Assembly (NCBI GenBank): GCA_963812195.1
Contig: CAWEUI010000015.1
Location: 62,001-126,000 of the forward strand
Source of the DNA: ZC4RG30 sp963812195
GTDB lineage: Bacteria; Pseudomonadota; Gammaproteobacteria; Steroidobacterales; Steroidobacteraceae
Length of the DNA: 64,000 bases
Reading direction: 5' to 3'
A model generated the notes under the pieces. The model did not search any database, was not told where the DNA came from, and saw nothing but the letters and a program-made list of their open reading frames with translations. This document shows, one piece after another, positions 27,297 to 35,953 of the stretch. Position 1 is the first letter of the stretch. Each line of letters starts with the position of its first letter. The translations under genes were made by a program, and so were the position numbers.

Positions 27297-28965
27297 ATGA
27301 AGACTTTCCGCATCGGAATATTTCTGCTGATTCTTGCCGCGCCGGCGCTGATGGCCGCCAGCGCCGCACCGGTCGTGGCGTTCGACTGGTTCGAGTATTC
27401 CGGTCACGACGATGTCTACCAGTCGCCTTTGCCGGCGGGTGAGTTCCACAATCCCATCCTGGCCGGTTATTACCCCGATCCGGCCATCACCCGGGTGGGC
27501 AACAGGTTCTACCTGGTCAACTCCAGCTTCGTTCACTGGCCCGGGGTTCCGGTACACGAGAGCACGGACCTGGTGCACTGGAAGCTCCTCGGGCACGTGC
27601 TGGACGATCCGCGACAGGTGAGCTTCGACAATCTGGGCGCTTCGCGCGGCGTGTACGCGCCCTCCATCGGGTTTCACGACGGCTACGTTCTACGTGATCG
27701 GTACACTCGTGGATGCCGGGGGTAATTTCTTCGTCACTGCGAAGGATCCCGCGGGTCCGTGGTCGGACCCGCAATGGCTGCCGGGAATCGACGGCATCGA
27801 TCCTTCATTCTTCTTCGACACCGACGGCAAGGCCTACATCCTCAACAACGGCCCTCCGGCCGGTCCACCCCTGTACGACGGGCATCGTGCCATCTGGATC
27901 CAGGAATTCGACCTCGCGCGCCACAAGCCGGTCGGTCCGCGCCGTGTCATCGTCAATGGTGGCACCGATCTTGCCAGCAAGCCGATCTGGATCGAAGGCC
28001 CGCACATGTACCGCGTCGACGGCCGCTACTACCTCATGTGCGCCGAAGGCGGTACCGGCAGCAATCATTCGGAAGTGATCTTCCGTTCCGGCTCCCCATG
28101 GGGTCCGTTTGAACCCTACGCGGGCAATCCGATTCTCACGCAGCGCGACCTGCCGGCAGGCCGTGCGCATCCGGTGACCAATGCCGGTCACGCGGATCTG
28201 GTGCGGTTGGCCAACGGCAACTGGTGGGCGGTGTTCCTCGCCTCGCGCCCCTATGACGCGGACTTCCACTTCAATACCGGGCGCGAGACATTCCTGTTGC
28301 CGGTGACCTGGCAGGACGGCTGGCCGGTGATACTGCCGCACGGCACGCCGGTGCCCTACGTGCTGGATGCGCCGCGAACGGCGGCGCGCGGCCAGTCCGG
28401 CGCGGGCGATGCGCTGAGCGGCAACTTCACGCGGCGCGACGACTTCGACGGCACGCAGCCCGGCCCCGAGTGGATCCAGGTGCGGGTGCCGAAGAAGAAA
28501 TGGTTCGAGCTCGGCAACGGCGAACTGCTGATTCATCCGCTTGCGGTGAACCTGGATGCGAAGCGCAACGCGTCGTTCTATGCCCGGCGTCAGGCACATC
28601 AGCGGTTCGTGGCCAGCACGCAGCTGGTGCCGCCACGGGAAGAACACGTCGCCGCCGGCATCGCGCTGTACCAGAACGAGCGCTACTGGTATTTCCTGGG
28701 TACACGTCGCGCCGGCGGCGGTCTGCAACTGTTTCTCGAGCGCCACGCCGGCGACGCATTTGCGGTTCTGGATTCGATCCGGATCGCGGCCACGGATGCG
28801 CTGCAGCTGCGGGTGAACGGCGAGGGCGCCCGCTACGCCTTCTCCTACAATGCGGGCCAGGGCTGGAACAGCCTTGAAGACGATGCCGATGGGTTGATGC
28901 TCAGCACCGGCGTTGCCGGTGGCTTCGTGGGTACCGTGTTGGGGCCATACGCCCGGCTGGAATGA
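27297..28965 (+). CDS. GH43 beta-xylosidase/alpha-L-arabinofuranosidase, secreted (one frameshift)
   Basis: ATG 27297 (MKTFRIGIFLLILAA) opens a signal peptide ending near ASA. The GH43 triad is present: Asp in LAGYYPDPAITRV, Asp in GIDGIDPSFFF and Glu in IWIEGPHMYRVDGRYYL. Residues from about 360 on form the C-terminal beta-sandwich of the XynB/GH43_12-type enzymes (RRDDFDGTQPGPEWIQVR, ending TGVAGGFVGTVLGPYARL). One extra base near 27683 breaks the frame between SIGFHDG and TFYVIGTLVDAGGNFF; repaired length is about 555 residues. Distinct from the arabinanase at 7.2-8.8 kb, it probably trims xylosyl or arabinosyl ends. Confidence 0.87.
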
Positions 28966-28985
28966 AGAGACGCCGTCCGTTTGCG

Positions 28986-29954
28986 TCAATACCGGTTGAG
29001 GTCCGCCGCGATCTCGACCGGACCATTGAACCACTTGCGGATTTCGGCGACGTAGGGCGCCGTGTCGACATCCGGATTGCGACCGGCAACCAGATGCGTG
29101 ATCACCACGCGATGCACCTTGGCCGCGGCCGCCATCTGCCCCACCTGATCCGGGCTCAGGTGGTGCGTGGTCAGATGTTCGCGCATTTCCCGGGTGCGCT
29201 TCTGTTGCGCGGGCGTGCCGCGCGGGACGAAGGTGTCCGCGAACTTCATGTCGATCAGCTCGCTGACCAGCAGATCGGCACCGCGGGCCAGCGCAGTAAC
29301 CGCATCGCTCGGGCCTGTATCGCCCGTATAGACGATGGAGCGATCCGGCAGATCGAAGCGGAACGACAGTGAGGCGAAGCGCCGGTCCATGTCGCTGCCT
29401 TTGGGAAAGCTGTAGTGGGTGTTCTCGGCGGCCGTCACGGTGAAGCCTGACATCTTGATCCGGGCACCGTCACGAATTTCGACCACCTGCACCGTATCCT
29501 TTGGTGGCACATAGTCCTCCCCGGGCACGCCGTACCCGGATTGGGCTTCCGGGACCATGGCGGCCAGCAGTCCGTCGACCGTTGCGCGGGTTCCGGGCGG
29601 GCCATAAATCATGAGCTTGCCGGGCATACCCATCTGGTGGCGCAGGCCCAGCACGGCGAACAGGCCGCCGGTGTGGTCGAAATGGATGTGGCTGATGAAC
29701 ACGGCACGCACCGCGGCCAGGGAATAGCCGGCGCGTGCCAGTTGCTGGACCGCGCCGTCGCCGGCATCCACCAGGTAGACCGCGTTTCCGACCACCAACG
29801 CATTGGCCGGCTCGGATCGGTTGCGGTCCGACACCGGGCCCCCATGCGTACCCAGCGTGATGAACTGATCGGCCAGCTCCGCTGCCGGTGCTTGCGCGCC
29901 CTGCAGGGCCAGCGCGGCCAGTAACGCGAAGGGGATGGCGGTGTGTCTGGTCAT
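28986..29954 (-). CDS. Metallo-beta-lactamase-fold hydrolase, periplasmic
   Basis: A 322-residue protein with a signal peptide (MTRHTAIPFALLAALALQGA, cleaved near APAA) and a GGGAGAG ribosome site. The zinc motif HIHFDHTGG (about residue 92), SIVYTGDTGPSD and HHLSPDQVGQMAAAAKVHRVVITHLV mark the MBL fold of the ribonuclease Z/arylsulfatase-like or lactonase-like branch (cd07719-type). NRSEPANALVVGNAVYLVDAGDG is typical. Substrate unknown. It ends 20 bases from the convergent GH43 gene. Confidence 0.85.
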   Translation of the reverse strand: MTRHTAIPFALLAALALQGAQAPAAELADQFITLGTHGGPVSDRNRSEPANALVVGNAVYLVDAGDGAVQQLARAGYSLAAVRAVFISHIHFDHTGGLFAVLGLRHQMGMPGKLMIYGPPGTRATVDGLLAAMVPEAQSGYGVPGEDYVPPKDTVQVVEIRDGARIKMSGFTVTAAENTHYSFPKGSDMDRRFASLSFRFDLPDRSIVYTGDTGPSDAVTALARGADLLVSELIDMKFADTFVPRGTPAQQKRTREMREHLTTHHLSPDQVGQMAAAAKVHRVVITHLVAGRNPDVDTAPYVAEIRKWFNGPVEIAADLNRY

Positions 29955-30032
29955 GGTGTCGACTCTCCCGGGGGAATTCTCTGCTGTGGTGTCCGTCGGC
30001 CTTCAGGCCCGCATCATTGCCATCCCGTGCCG

Positions 30033-30581
30033 CTACCAGGCCGGATTGGCGTTGCCTGCGGCCATGTCCGGCCGCTGTTCATTGAATACCTGGTGGCGCG
30101 AAATCAACCATTGTCCATCGACCCGTCGCAGCTCGTCTTCCAGGTGCCCGTAACCCCCGACATAGGCGCGCCGATCGCTGTTGTCGTCGTTGATCTCGAA
30201 CCACAGGGATCGGGCCGTTGCGTGGTCGCCCTGGATGCGGACCGTGAAATTGCTGATGAAATGACGCCGGCGAAACGGACGCAGCGCGGGTGTGGCGGCA
30301 TTGGCGCGTTCATCCGCCGCCCTGGCCTTGCGCAGTTCCTGTTCGATGGCATCGCGGCCATTGACGGTGCCCCCGGCCCACACGAGCACGCCATCCCGGG
30401 AGAATACCGAGGCGTAAGCGCCCGGGTCCTGCCAGTCCAGCGCAAACAGGTAGCGGGCCATCAGGTCATCGATCTGTGCCCGGTCGCGCGCATAGCCCTG
30501 GTTATAGCTCACGCGTGCGGCCGCCCAGGCCACGCTGGCCACCAGGATGGCGGCGATGAAGAGGAGCAGGTTCCGGCGCAT
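30033..30581 (-). CDS. SnoaL-like (NTF2-fold) protein with N-terminal membrane anchor
   Basis: ATG 30581 follows GGGAGAATGAC and gives 182 residues. The first 20 (MRRNLLLFIAAILVASVAWA) are a signal peptide or anchor. The remainder is an NTF2-like cone: QIDDLMARYLFALDWQDPGAYASVF, VNGRDAIEQELRK, HFISNFTVRIQGDHATARS and GHLEDELRRVDGQWLISRHQV. This is the SnoaL_4 pattern of aromatic-dioxygenase beta-subunit relatives and scytalone-dehydratase-like proteins. No definite enzyme role. It lies 78 bases upstream of the metallo-hydrolase on the same strand. Confidence 0.8.
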   Translation of the reverse strand: MRRNLLLFIAAILVASVAWAAARVSYNQGYARDRAQIDDLMARYLFALDWQDPGAYASVFSRDGVLVWAGGTVNGRDAIEQELRKARAADERANAATPALRPFRRRHFISNFTVRIQGDHATARSLWFEINDDNSDRRAYVGGYGHLEDELRRVDGQWLISRHQVFNEQRPDMAAGNANPAW

Positions 30582-30962
30582 GTCATTCTCCCTTTGTTTC
30601 CCCTGGGGCGGTGCCTGGCGTGGGTTCCTGTGGATCTGCAGGTATGGCCAGCATATCAGCCCCGGGCGCCGCAGGCGTTCGATGCCACCCTCGTTGCCCC
30701 GCGCGAGGGCCGGCATGACAGCTCGGTGGCTTCCGGCTGGACGGTCGCCCGAGAAGCTTACCCATAGACACACCATGACCCTGTTGCGCGGTGGGTCACG
30801 AAGCAGGCGGCGCACTGCCGACCGTCCCGCTCATGAGCTCTGGCACACGTGCTATCGTCAACAGGCCGAGCAAGCCTGCCAAGAGGTCCTTGCGGAGGCC
30901 GGGGAGGAGGGTAGTGCGGTCCTTCCCACTGATCATATGTGCGACTCGCGGGGAGGGCGGTC
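30582..30962. other. Intergenic, divergent promoter region
   Basis: 381 bases between two divergently transcribed genes. Frames through it give no protein-like sequence. It must hold promoters for the SnoaL-like gene and for the REC-GGDEF-EAL gene, but I see no convincing boxes, repeat or RNA. Confidence 0.4.
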
Positions 30963-33233
30963 ATGGGTGAACTGAAGGATCAGAAGCTTCGCCTCCTGCT
31001 CGTCGAGGACATCGATGCCGACGCCGAGCGCATCGTCCATCAAATCAGACAGGCGCAGATCTCCTGCGATGTCCGGCGGGTTGAAACGGCCGATGCCCTG
31101 TCCGCGGCTCTGCGCGACTTCGACCCGAGCGTGGTCCTTTCGGATTATTCGCTGCCGCAATTCGACGGCATGTCGGCACTGCGACTGTGCCAGGAACAAG
31201 CCCCGGACATTCCATTCCTGTTCGTGTCGGGAACGATGGGCGAGGAGCGCGCCATTGCCGCATTGCAGGCCGGAGCAGAAGATTATGTGTTGAAAGAGAA
31301 CCTGACGCGTCTGGTGCCGGCGGTGCGCCGCGCCATCGACGATGCGCGTGCAAGAGTCGAGCGTGCGCGGCAGGAGGCGCGGATCGCGCGCCTGAATCAT
31401 GTGCTGCGCATGTTGGGCAGTGTCAACGACCTGGTATTTCGCCTGCGTGATCGGAATGAACTTCTGCAGGAGACCTGTCGCCTCGCCATATCCCTCGGCG
31501 GCTATGCAATGGCGGTGGCGGCCACCAGATCGCGCAGCGGCGCATCGATCAGGGCGGTGGCTTCCAGCGCGGAGGATGAGGAAACAGCGGCGCGGCTCGC
31601 TGCCTATGTCGAAGAGGCGGCGACTCGCGCGTCGAGCGTGATAGGAACCGTGTTCAGCACTGGCGAGGTCTTTGTCCACAACGAAAGCGTGGATATCGGC
31701 ACTTCGGCAAATTTCGACGCCTTGTTGATCCACACCGGACTGCGTTCGGTGGTGGTGCTGCCGCTGCTGGTGGATGCGCAGACCAGCGCGGTGCTTCTGT
31801 TGACGGCGCGTGACGCGGGCAAGCTTGGCTTGGAAGAGCAGGACATGCTGCGGGCCATGGGGCGGAGTCTTTCCTTCGGACTGCAGTACGTCAATCGGGA
31901 TTCGCGGATGCGCTTCCTCTCGTATTTCGATCCGTTGACGGGCCTGGCCCGGCGTTCGCTGTTTTGCGAGCGTGTGCGCGACCAGATCGCCGCCGCGCGT
32001 GAACGCCCGCACATCGTGGTACTGATGGATATCCGTCGCATGAGCGCCATCAATGATTCCTTCGGCCGCGATTCGGGCGACCAGTTGTTGCGCAAGATCG
32101 CGGATCGCCTCAAGAATCACTACAAGCGGCAGGAGCAGTTGGCGCACTTCGGCGGTGGGACCTTTGGCTTTGTCAGCCGACTGGAAGGAGAGTTCCTGCA
32201 GGAGCTGCACGCTTACGGGGAGGAGCAGGCCAAGCTCCTGTTCGGCGAGCCCGTGCGGGTCGATGGCCGCGACATCCCGGTCATGGTCCGCATGGCTTAC
32301 ACGGTGTACCCCGAAGACGGCGGCGACGCGAGTCATCTGGTGCAGAATGCCGAAGCAGCCCTGCAGTTCGCGCGGGCCAAAGGATTATCTCACCTGCGGT
32401 TCGATTCCAGCGCCCGCATGCATAGTGTGGGCCAGCTGGCGCTGGAACACCGCCTGCGCTATGCGGTTGATCGCGGTGAATTCGAGCTGTTCTACCAGCC
32501 CAAGGTCAACGTGATCACAAGGCGCATCTGTGGTGCAGAAGCTCTGCTGCGCTGGCGCAACAAGGAGGACGGTCTGGTTTCACCGGCAGAGTTCCTGCCG
32601 GTGCTGGAATCCAGTGGGCTGATCGTGGAGGCCGGTGAATGGATCGTGGAGCAGGCGGCGCGTGATTGTCAGGCCTGGCGGGCGGCCGGTCTGCCGCCAC
32701 TGCGCGTGGCGGTGAATATCGCGCCGGCACAGTTGCGACACTACGAGTTTGAGGGGCACTTCGCACAAGCCGTTCGTTCCTGGAGCGCCAACGGCTGGGG
32801 GCTGGACGTCGAGATAACCGAGGGCGTGTTGCAGGAAGACTGTGGAGGGGAAATCAAGATACTGGAGCGGCTGCGCGCGTTGGGTATTCGCGTCGCAATC
32901 GATGACTTTGGCACGGGATATTCTTCCCTCAGCCGTCTGTCCGAATTGCCGGTGGATACGCTGAAGATAGACCGTCGTTTCATCAGTCAGATCGTGGACA
33001 ATCCGGTAGGCGCCAGCGTGGTCAGGACTGTGGTGGAGCTGGCCCGCGCGTTCGGCATGACCAGCGTGGCCGAAGGTGTGGAACGGCAGGAGGAGCTGGA
33101 CATGTTGTGGCAGATGGGTTGCGACCAGTCGCAGGGGTTTCTGCATTGCCAGCCGTTGCCCGTCGATGAGTTCGCCCAGGTGTTGCAGCATGGCAGGGGT
33201 GTGCTGATGCAGCCACCGGAGCCGGCCGGATAG
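30963..33233 (+). CDS. REC-GAF-GGDEF(degenerate)-EAL c-di-GMP phosphodiesterase
   Basis: ATG 30963 follows GGGGAGGG and gives 756 residues. REC spans about 8-120 with the phospho-acceptor Asp near residue 60 in VVLSDYSLPQFDG and the Lys in EDYVLKENLTR. A GAF-like segment follows at about 150-300. The GGDEF domain (about 320-410) is degenerate: the active loop reads HFGGGTFGF, so cyclase activity is unlikely. The EAL domain (about 510-745) is complete, with EALLRW, VAVNIAP, VEITEGVL, AIDDFGTGYSS, LKIDRRF and VAEGVE. I therefore expect a two-component-controlled phosphodiesterase. No cognate kinase is adjacent; the nearest is at 58.6 kb. Confidence 0.9.
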   Translation: MGELKDQKLRLLLVEDIDADAERIVHQIRQAQISCDVRRVETADALSAALRDFDPSVVLSDYSLPQFDGMSALRLCQEQAPDIPFLFVSGTMGEERAIAALQAGAEDYVLKENLTRLVPAVRRAIDDARARVERARQEARIARLNHVLRMLGSVNDLVFRLRDRNELLQETCRLAISLGGYAMAVAATRSRSGASIRAVASSAEDEETAARLAAYVEEAATRASSVIGTVFSTGEVFVHNESVDIGTSANFDALLIHTGLRSVVVLPLLVDAQTSAVLLLTARDAGKLGLEEQDMLRAMGRSLSFGLQYVNRDSRMRFLSYFDPLTGLARRSLFCERVRDQIAAARERPHIVVLMDIRRMSAINDSFGRDSGDQLLRKIADRLKNHYKRQEQLAHFGGGTFGFVSRLEGEFLQELHAYGEEQAKLLFGEPVRVDGRDIPVMVRMAYTVYPEDGGDASHLVQNAEAALQFARAKGLSHLRFDSSARMHSVGQLALEHRLRYAVDRGEFELFYQPKVNVITRRICGAEALLRWRNKEDGLVSPAEFLPVLESSGLIVEAGEWIVEQAARDCQAWRAAGLPPLRVAVNIAPAQLRHYEFEGHFAQAVRSWSANGWGLDVEITEGVLQEDCGGEIKILERLRALGIRVAIDDFGTGYSSLSRLSELPVDTLKIDRRFISQIVDNPVGASVVRTVVELARAFGMTSVAEGVERQEELDMLWQMGCDQSQGFLHCQPLPVDEFAQVLQHGRGVLMQPPEPAG

Positions 33234-33318
33234 AACGGCAGCTTTGCCGCCTGGACGCTGCCCAGGGCCTGCGCTGAAAACGGGAACGGCGCAGGCGGAT
33301 GCCGGGAGTGAGGCGTCC

Positions 33319-33350
33319 TGAACCCGGAAGCAGAATAGATTCGGGGTTCA
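33319..33350. repeat. Inverted repeat downstream of the EAL gene
   Basis: TGAACCC at 33319-33325 pairs with GGGTTCA at 33344-33350 around an 18-base loop, 86 bases after the phosphodiesterase stop. No T-run follows, so it is not a classic terminator. It could be an operator or a weak transcription stop. Confidence 0.35.
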
Positions 33351-33522
33351 GGGTAGGCGCGTGCGGCCGTCGGCTCCGTGCGGTAGCGAACACAGGCTCG
33401 CCATTCGCGCGTCCACCGCAGACCGCGGCTGTGTACGGTGCCGCCCAGACGTGCCGCGGCCTTGTTGCTACCTTTGAACGTGCGCGAGTGCAGCGCAAAC
33501 CCGCTTCACGGAGACTTTCCAC

Positions 33523-33669
33523 ATGCTCGTAACCATTGCCATCATTCTGCTCATCCTGTGGGCTCTGGGGTTGGTGTCCGCCTACACGATGGGTGGCCTC
33601 ATCCACGTTCTGCTGGTGGTCGCGGTCGTCATCATCGTCATCAGGTTGATACAGGGTCGGCGCCTGTAG
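33523..33669 (+). CDS. lmo0937-family small membrane protein
   Basis: A 48-residue product starting MLVTIAIILLILWALGLVS, then TMGGLIHVLLVVAVVIIVIR and a basic tail IQGRRL. Two hydrophobic helices joined by a short turn, with the sequence L-x-S/T-Y-T-M-G-G, are the signature of the lmo0937 family, small proteins found widely in bacteria and often near stress genes. CACGGAG lies 8-14 bases upstream of the ATG. Function unknown. It stands alone between the EAL gene and the Crp/Fnr pair. Confidence 0.8.
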   Translation: MLVTIAIILLILWALGLVSAYTMGGLIHVLLVVAVVIIVIRLIQGRRL

Positions 33670-33718
33670 GCGCGTGCGGCGCGGCCCTGGCCCCGCCGCC
33701 TGGTCGGCTGGTCGACCA

Positions 33719-34420
33719 TCAGCGCTGGGCGCGCTCGAATACGGCGTTTACCATCCCGTAACAGCAGCAGCTGGCTCGCCTGAGCCCGGGCAGGTCGAGT
33801 ACCCGCAGCTGGCCGCGCTTGTAGTCGATCAGCCGGCGGCGCTTGAGTGAACCGGCGGCCTGCGTGATCCCGACGCGCCGCAGGCCCAGCATGTGCGACA
33901 GGAACTCCTGGGTCAGCGGAAACTCGTCCGTGCCGACGCGATCCCGCGTCATCAGCAGCCAGCGCGCCAGTCGCTGCTCGGCCTCGTGGAAGCGATTGCA
34001 GGCGGCGGTCTGCGAGATCTGCGCCATCATGGCGTAGGTGTAGCGGTACAGCGCCTGCTGCAGCCGCGGCGTGCGGTCGAACTCCCTGCGGAACGGTTCC
34101 GCAGCCATGCGCAGCGCGCTGCCGGCGCCCTGCACGAGGGCGCGCACGCCCGATACGCCAACGCCCAGGATGAAAGGCATGCCGGCCATCCCCTCGTTGC
34201 CCACCATGCCGACTTCCAGTGAACGCCTGCGGTCCACGGCAGTCAGCAGCGAAACCAGGCAATCGAGTGGGAAGTAGACGTGCCGGATTCTTGCGCCGGG
34301 TTCGTAGAGGAATTGCCCGAAGCCGAGCTCCACGGGCTCCAGCCGGCGCTGCAGTCGCTGCAGGTCGCGCCCCGGCAGGCTGTCGAGAATCCGGTTCGCT
34401 TGAGGGGCTCGCTTGTCCAC
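33719..34420 (-). CDS. Crp/Fnr-family transcriptional regulator (1)
   Basis: A 233-residue protein with an N-terminal cyclic-nucleotide-binding-like barrel (LGFGQFLYEPGARIRHVYFP, then LEVGMVGNEGMAGMPFILG) and a C-terminal winged helix (LTQEFLSHMLGLRRVGITQA). The N-terminus lacks the cysteines that bind the Fe-S cluster of Fnr, but the tail is Cys-rich (RRASCCCYGMV). This belongs to the large group of soil-bacterial Crp/Fnr proteins with unknown effector. It follows its paralogue on the same strand by 70 bases. Confidence 0.87.
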   Translation of the reverse strand: MDKRAPQANRILDSLPGRDLQRLQRRLEPVELGFGQFLYEPGARIRHVYFPLDCLVSLLTAVDRRRSLEVGMVGNEGMAGMPFILGVGVSGVRALVQGAGSALRMAAEPFRREFDRTPRLQQALYRYTYAMMAQISQTAACNRFHEAEQRLARWLLMTRDRVGTDEFPLTQEFLSHMLGLRRVGITQAAGSLKRRRLIDYKRGQLRVLDLPGLRRASCCCYGMVNAVFERAQR

Positions 34421-34490
34421 GATTGTTCATCGTGGGCGCCAAGGTCCGGCTTGTATGTACGGCGCCGCGCTTAGCGGCGCGCCATGCGCT

Positions 34491-35243
34491 CTAGTCCACC
34501 TTGTAGGGCAGCAGCCGGTCGAATTCCTTCTTGACCACCTCGTAGCACTCGCAGGAGCGGGCCTCGAGTGCCGGGCGGTCGATCACGGTGATCTTGCCGC
34601 GGCGGTATTTCACGATACCCGCTGCCTGCAGTTTGCCGGCAGCCTCCGTGACACCTTCGCGGCGCACGCCCAGCATGTTGGCGATCAACTCCTGCGTCAT
34701 CGCCAATTCGTTGGAGGCCAGCCGATCCAGGCTCAGCAGCAGCCAGCGACACAGCTGCTGGTCCACTGAATGATGACGGTTGCAGACCGCGGTCTGCGAC
34801 ATCTGCGTGATCAGTGCCTGTGTGTAGCGCAGCAGCAGGTGGGTGAGCGGGCCAAACCGGCCGAATTCATTCTTCAGCACCTGGCCCTTGAGGCGATAGC
34901 CGTAGCCGGCGCTCTGCACCAGCGCCCGGCTGGGCGTCGTCTCCCCGCCCATGAACAGGGAGATACCCAGCAGTCCTTCATTGCCGACGATGGCGATTTC
35001 CGCCGACGCACCGTCTTTCATCACGTACAGGAGCGAGACGATCGCCGTGGTCGGGAAATAGACATAGCGCATGTGCCCGCCCGGCTCGTAGAGCACCTCC
35101 CCGAGCTTGAGCGTCATCGGTTCCAGGTGCGGTGCCAGACGCTCGAAGTCCTCGGTGGGCAGTGCGTCAAGCAGATGGTTCTGATGCGGCGTAATGGGGG
35201 GCCTCTGCCGGTGAAAGCCGGGAATGCCGCGTGTCTCGCGCAT
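34491..35243 (-). CDS. Crp/Fnr-family transcriptional regulator (2)
   Basis: I start at ATG 35243 (MRETRGIPGFHRQR), 250 residues. The barrel (LKLGEVLYEPGGHMRYVYFP, AEIAIVGNEGLLGISLFMGG) and winged helix (AMTQELIANMLGVRREGVTEAAGK) match the neighbouring paralogue; both end in a Cys motif, here ARSCECYEVVKKEFDRLLP. No N-terminal Fe-S cysteines. Placed next to the ATPase/phosphoketolase operon, the pair is a natural candidate to control it, perhaps in response to oxygen or energy state, but no binding site was identified. Confidence 0.87.
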   Translation of the reverse strand: MRETRGIPGFHRQRPPITPHQNHLLDALPTEDFERLAPHLEPMTLKLGEVLYEPGGHMRYVYFPTTAIVSLLYVMKDGASAEIAIVGNEGLLGISLFMGGETTPSRALVQSAGYGYRLKGQVLKNEFGRFGPLTHLLLRYTQALITQMSQTAVCNRHHSVDQQLCRWLLLSLDRLASNELAMTQELIANMLGVRREGVTEAAGKLQAAGIVKYRRGKITVIDRPALEARSCECYEVVKKEFDRLLPYKVD

Positions 35244-35320
35244 TCGAAGATGGCCAGTTACTTTAACACGACCCGATGGAGCAATGTTCGGTAACGGACA
35301 CACCAGAAAATGATCATGGC

Positions 35321-35953
35321 CTAGGTGAAGGCCGACGTCAGTCCATCCTGGCCGCGGCTGTTCCACACCACGATGGCCCCTTCAGCCGCGCTGTGCTGCT
35401 CAAGACCAAGAATGCAAATGGAGGCTGTATCAAGCAGCAGGTGTTGTCCGTGGGTCACCGGCAGATCGATCCAGCGGGCGCCCAGGACACGACCGAAGTG
35501 GCCGTGGGAAAACAGCGCCACCGTGCCACGCAGGCCGCGCAGTCGGTCGATGAGCCGATCCGCGCGGCCGCGGATCTCGGCGGGCGACTCTCCGGCGGGA
35601 CACCCGTCGCGAAACAGGTTCCAGTCCGGCCGTTGCGCGCAGATCTCGGCTGTGCGCAGACCCTCGTAGTCGCCATAGTCCCATTCGGCCAGATCCGCAT
35701 CGATCTTCGCGATCGGGCCCAGGCCGCACAGTTCACACGTGCGCTGCGCGCGCAGGCGAGGGCTGGTGATTACGTGGTCGAACGCGATGCCATGCAGTTG
35801 TTCCGCCAGCGCGCGTACCTGCTGCTCGCCTTGTGCCGTCAGCGGCAGATCCGTGCGGCCGGTGTGCTGTCCGGTTATGGACCAGGCGGTTTCGCCGTGG
35901 CGAAGCAGGTAGACCGTCGGCCTGGATCCATCCGGTCCGTCGCTGACGTTCAC
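35321..35953 (-). CDS. Histidine phosphatase family protein (phosphoglycerate-mutase-like)
   Basis: A 210-residue protein starting at GTG 35953; its GTGA overlaps the atpG stop. The catalytic RHG lies at about residues 18-20 in VYLLRHGETAWSITGQHTGR; LPLTAQGEQQVRAL, the phosphate-pocket FDHVITSPRLRAQRT, the acid Glu in LAEWDYGDYEG and the second His in ALFSHGHFGRVL are all present. The overlap makes it the last gene of the ATPase operon. Members act on phospho-sugars, phosphoglycerate or related metabolites; a role in carbon flow with xfp and pgm is inference. Confidence 0.87.
   Translation of the reverse strand: MNVSDGPDGSRPTVYLLRHGETAWSITGQHTGRTDLPLTAQGEQQVRALAEQLHGIAFDHVITSPRLRAQRTCELCGLGPIAKIDADLAEWDYGDYEGLRTAEICAQRPDWNLFRDGCPAGESPAEIRGRADRLIDRLRGLRGTVALFSHGHFGRVLGARWIDLPVTHGQHLLLDTASICILGLEQHSAAEGAIVVWNSRGQDGLTSAFT

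Noticed and set aside
30582..30962. A small gene or RNA in the intergenic gap
   Set aside because: A 142-codon frame exists but is Arg/Gly-rich with no homologous pattern, no ribosome site and no stable repeat.
33319..33350. Rho-independent terminator after the EAL gene
   Set aside because: The stem is only 7 bases with an 18-base loop and no T-run follows, so I list it only as an inverted repeat.
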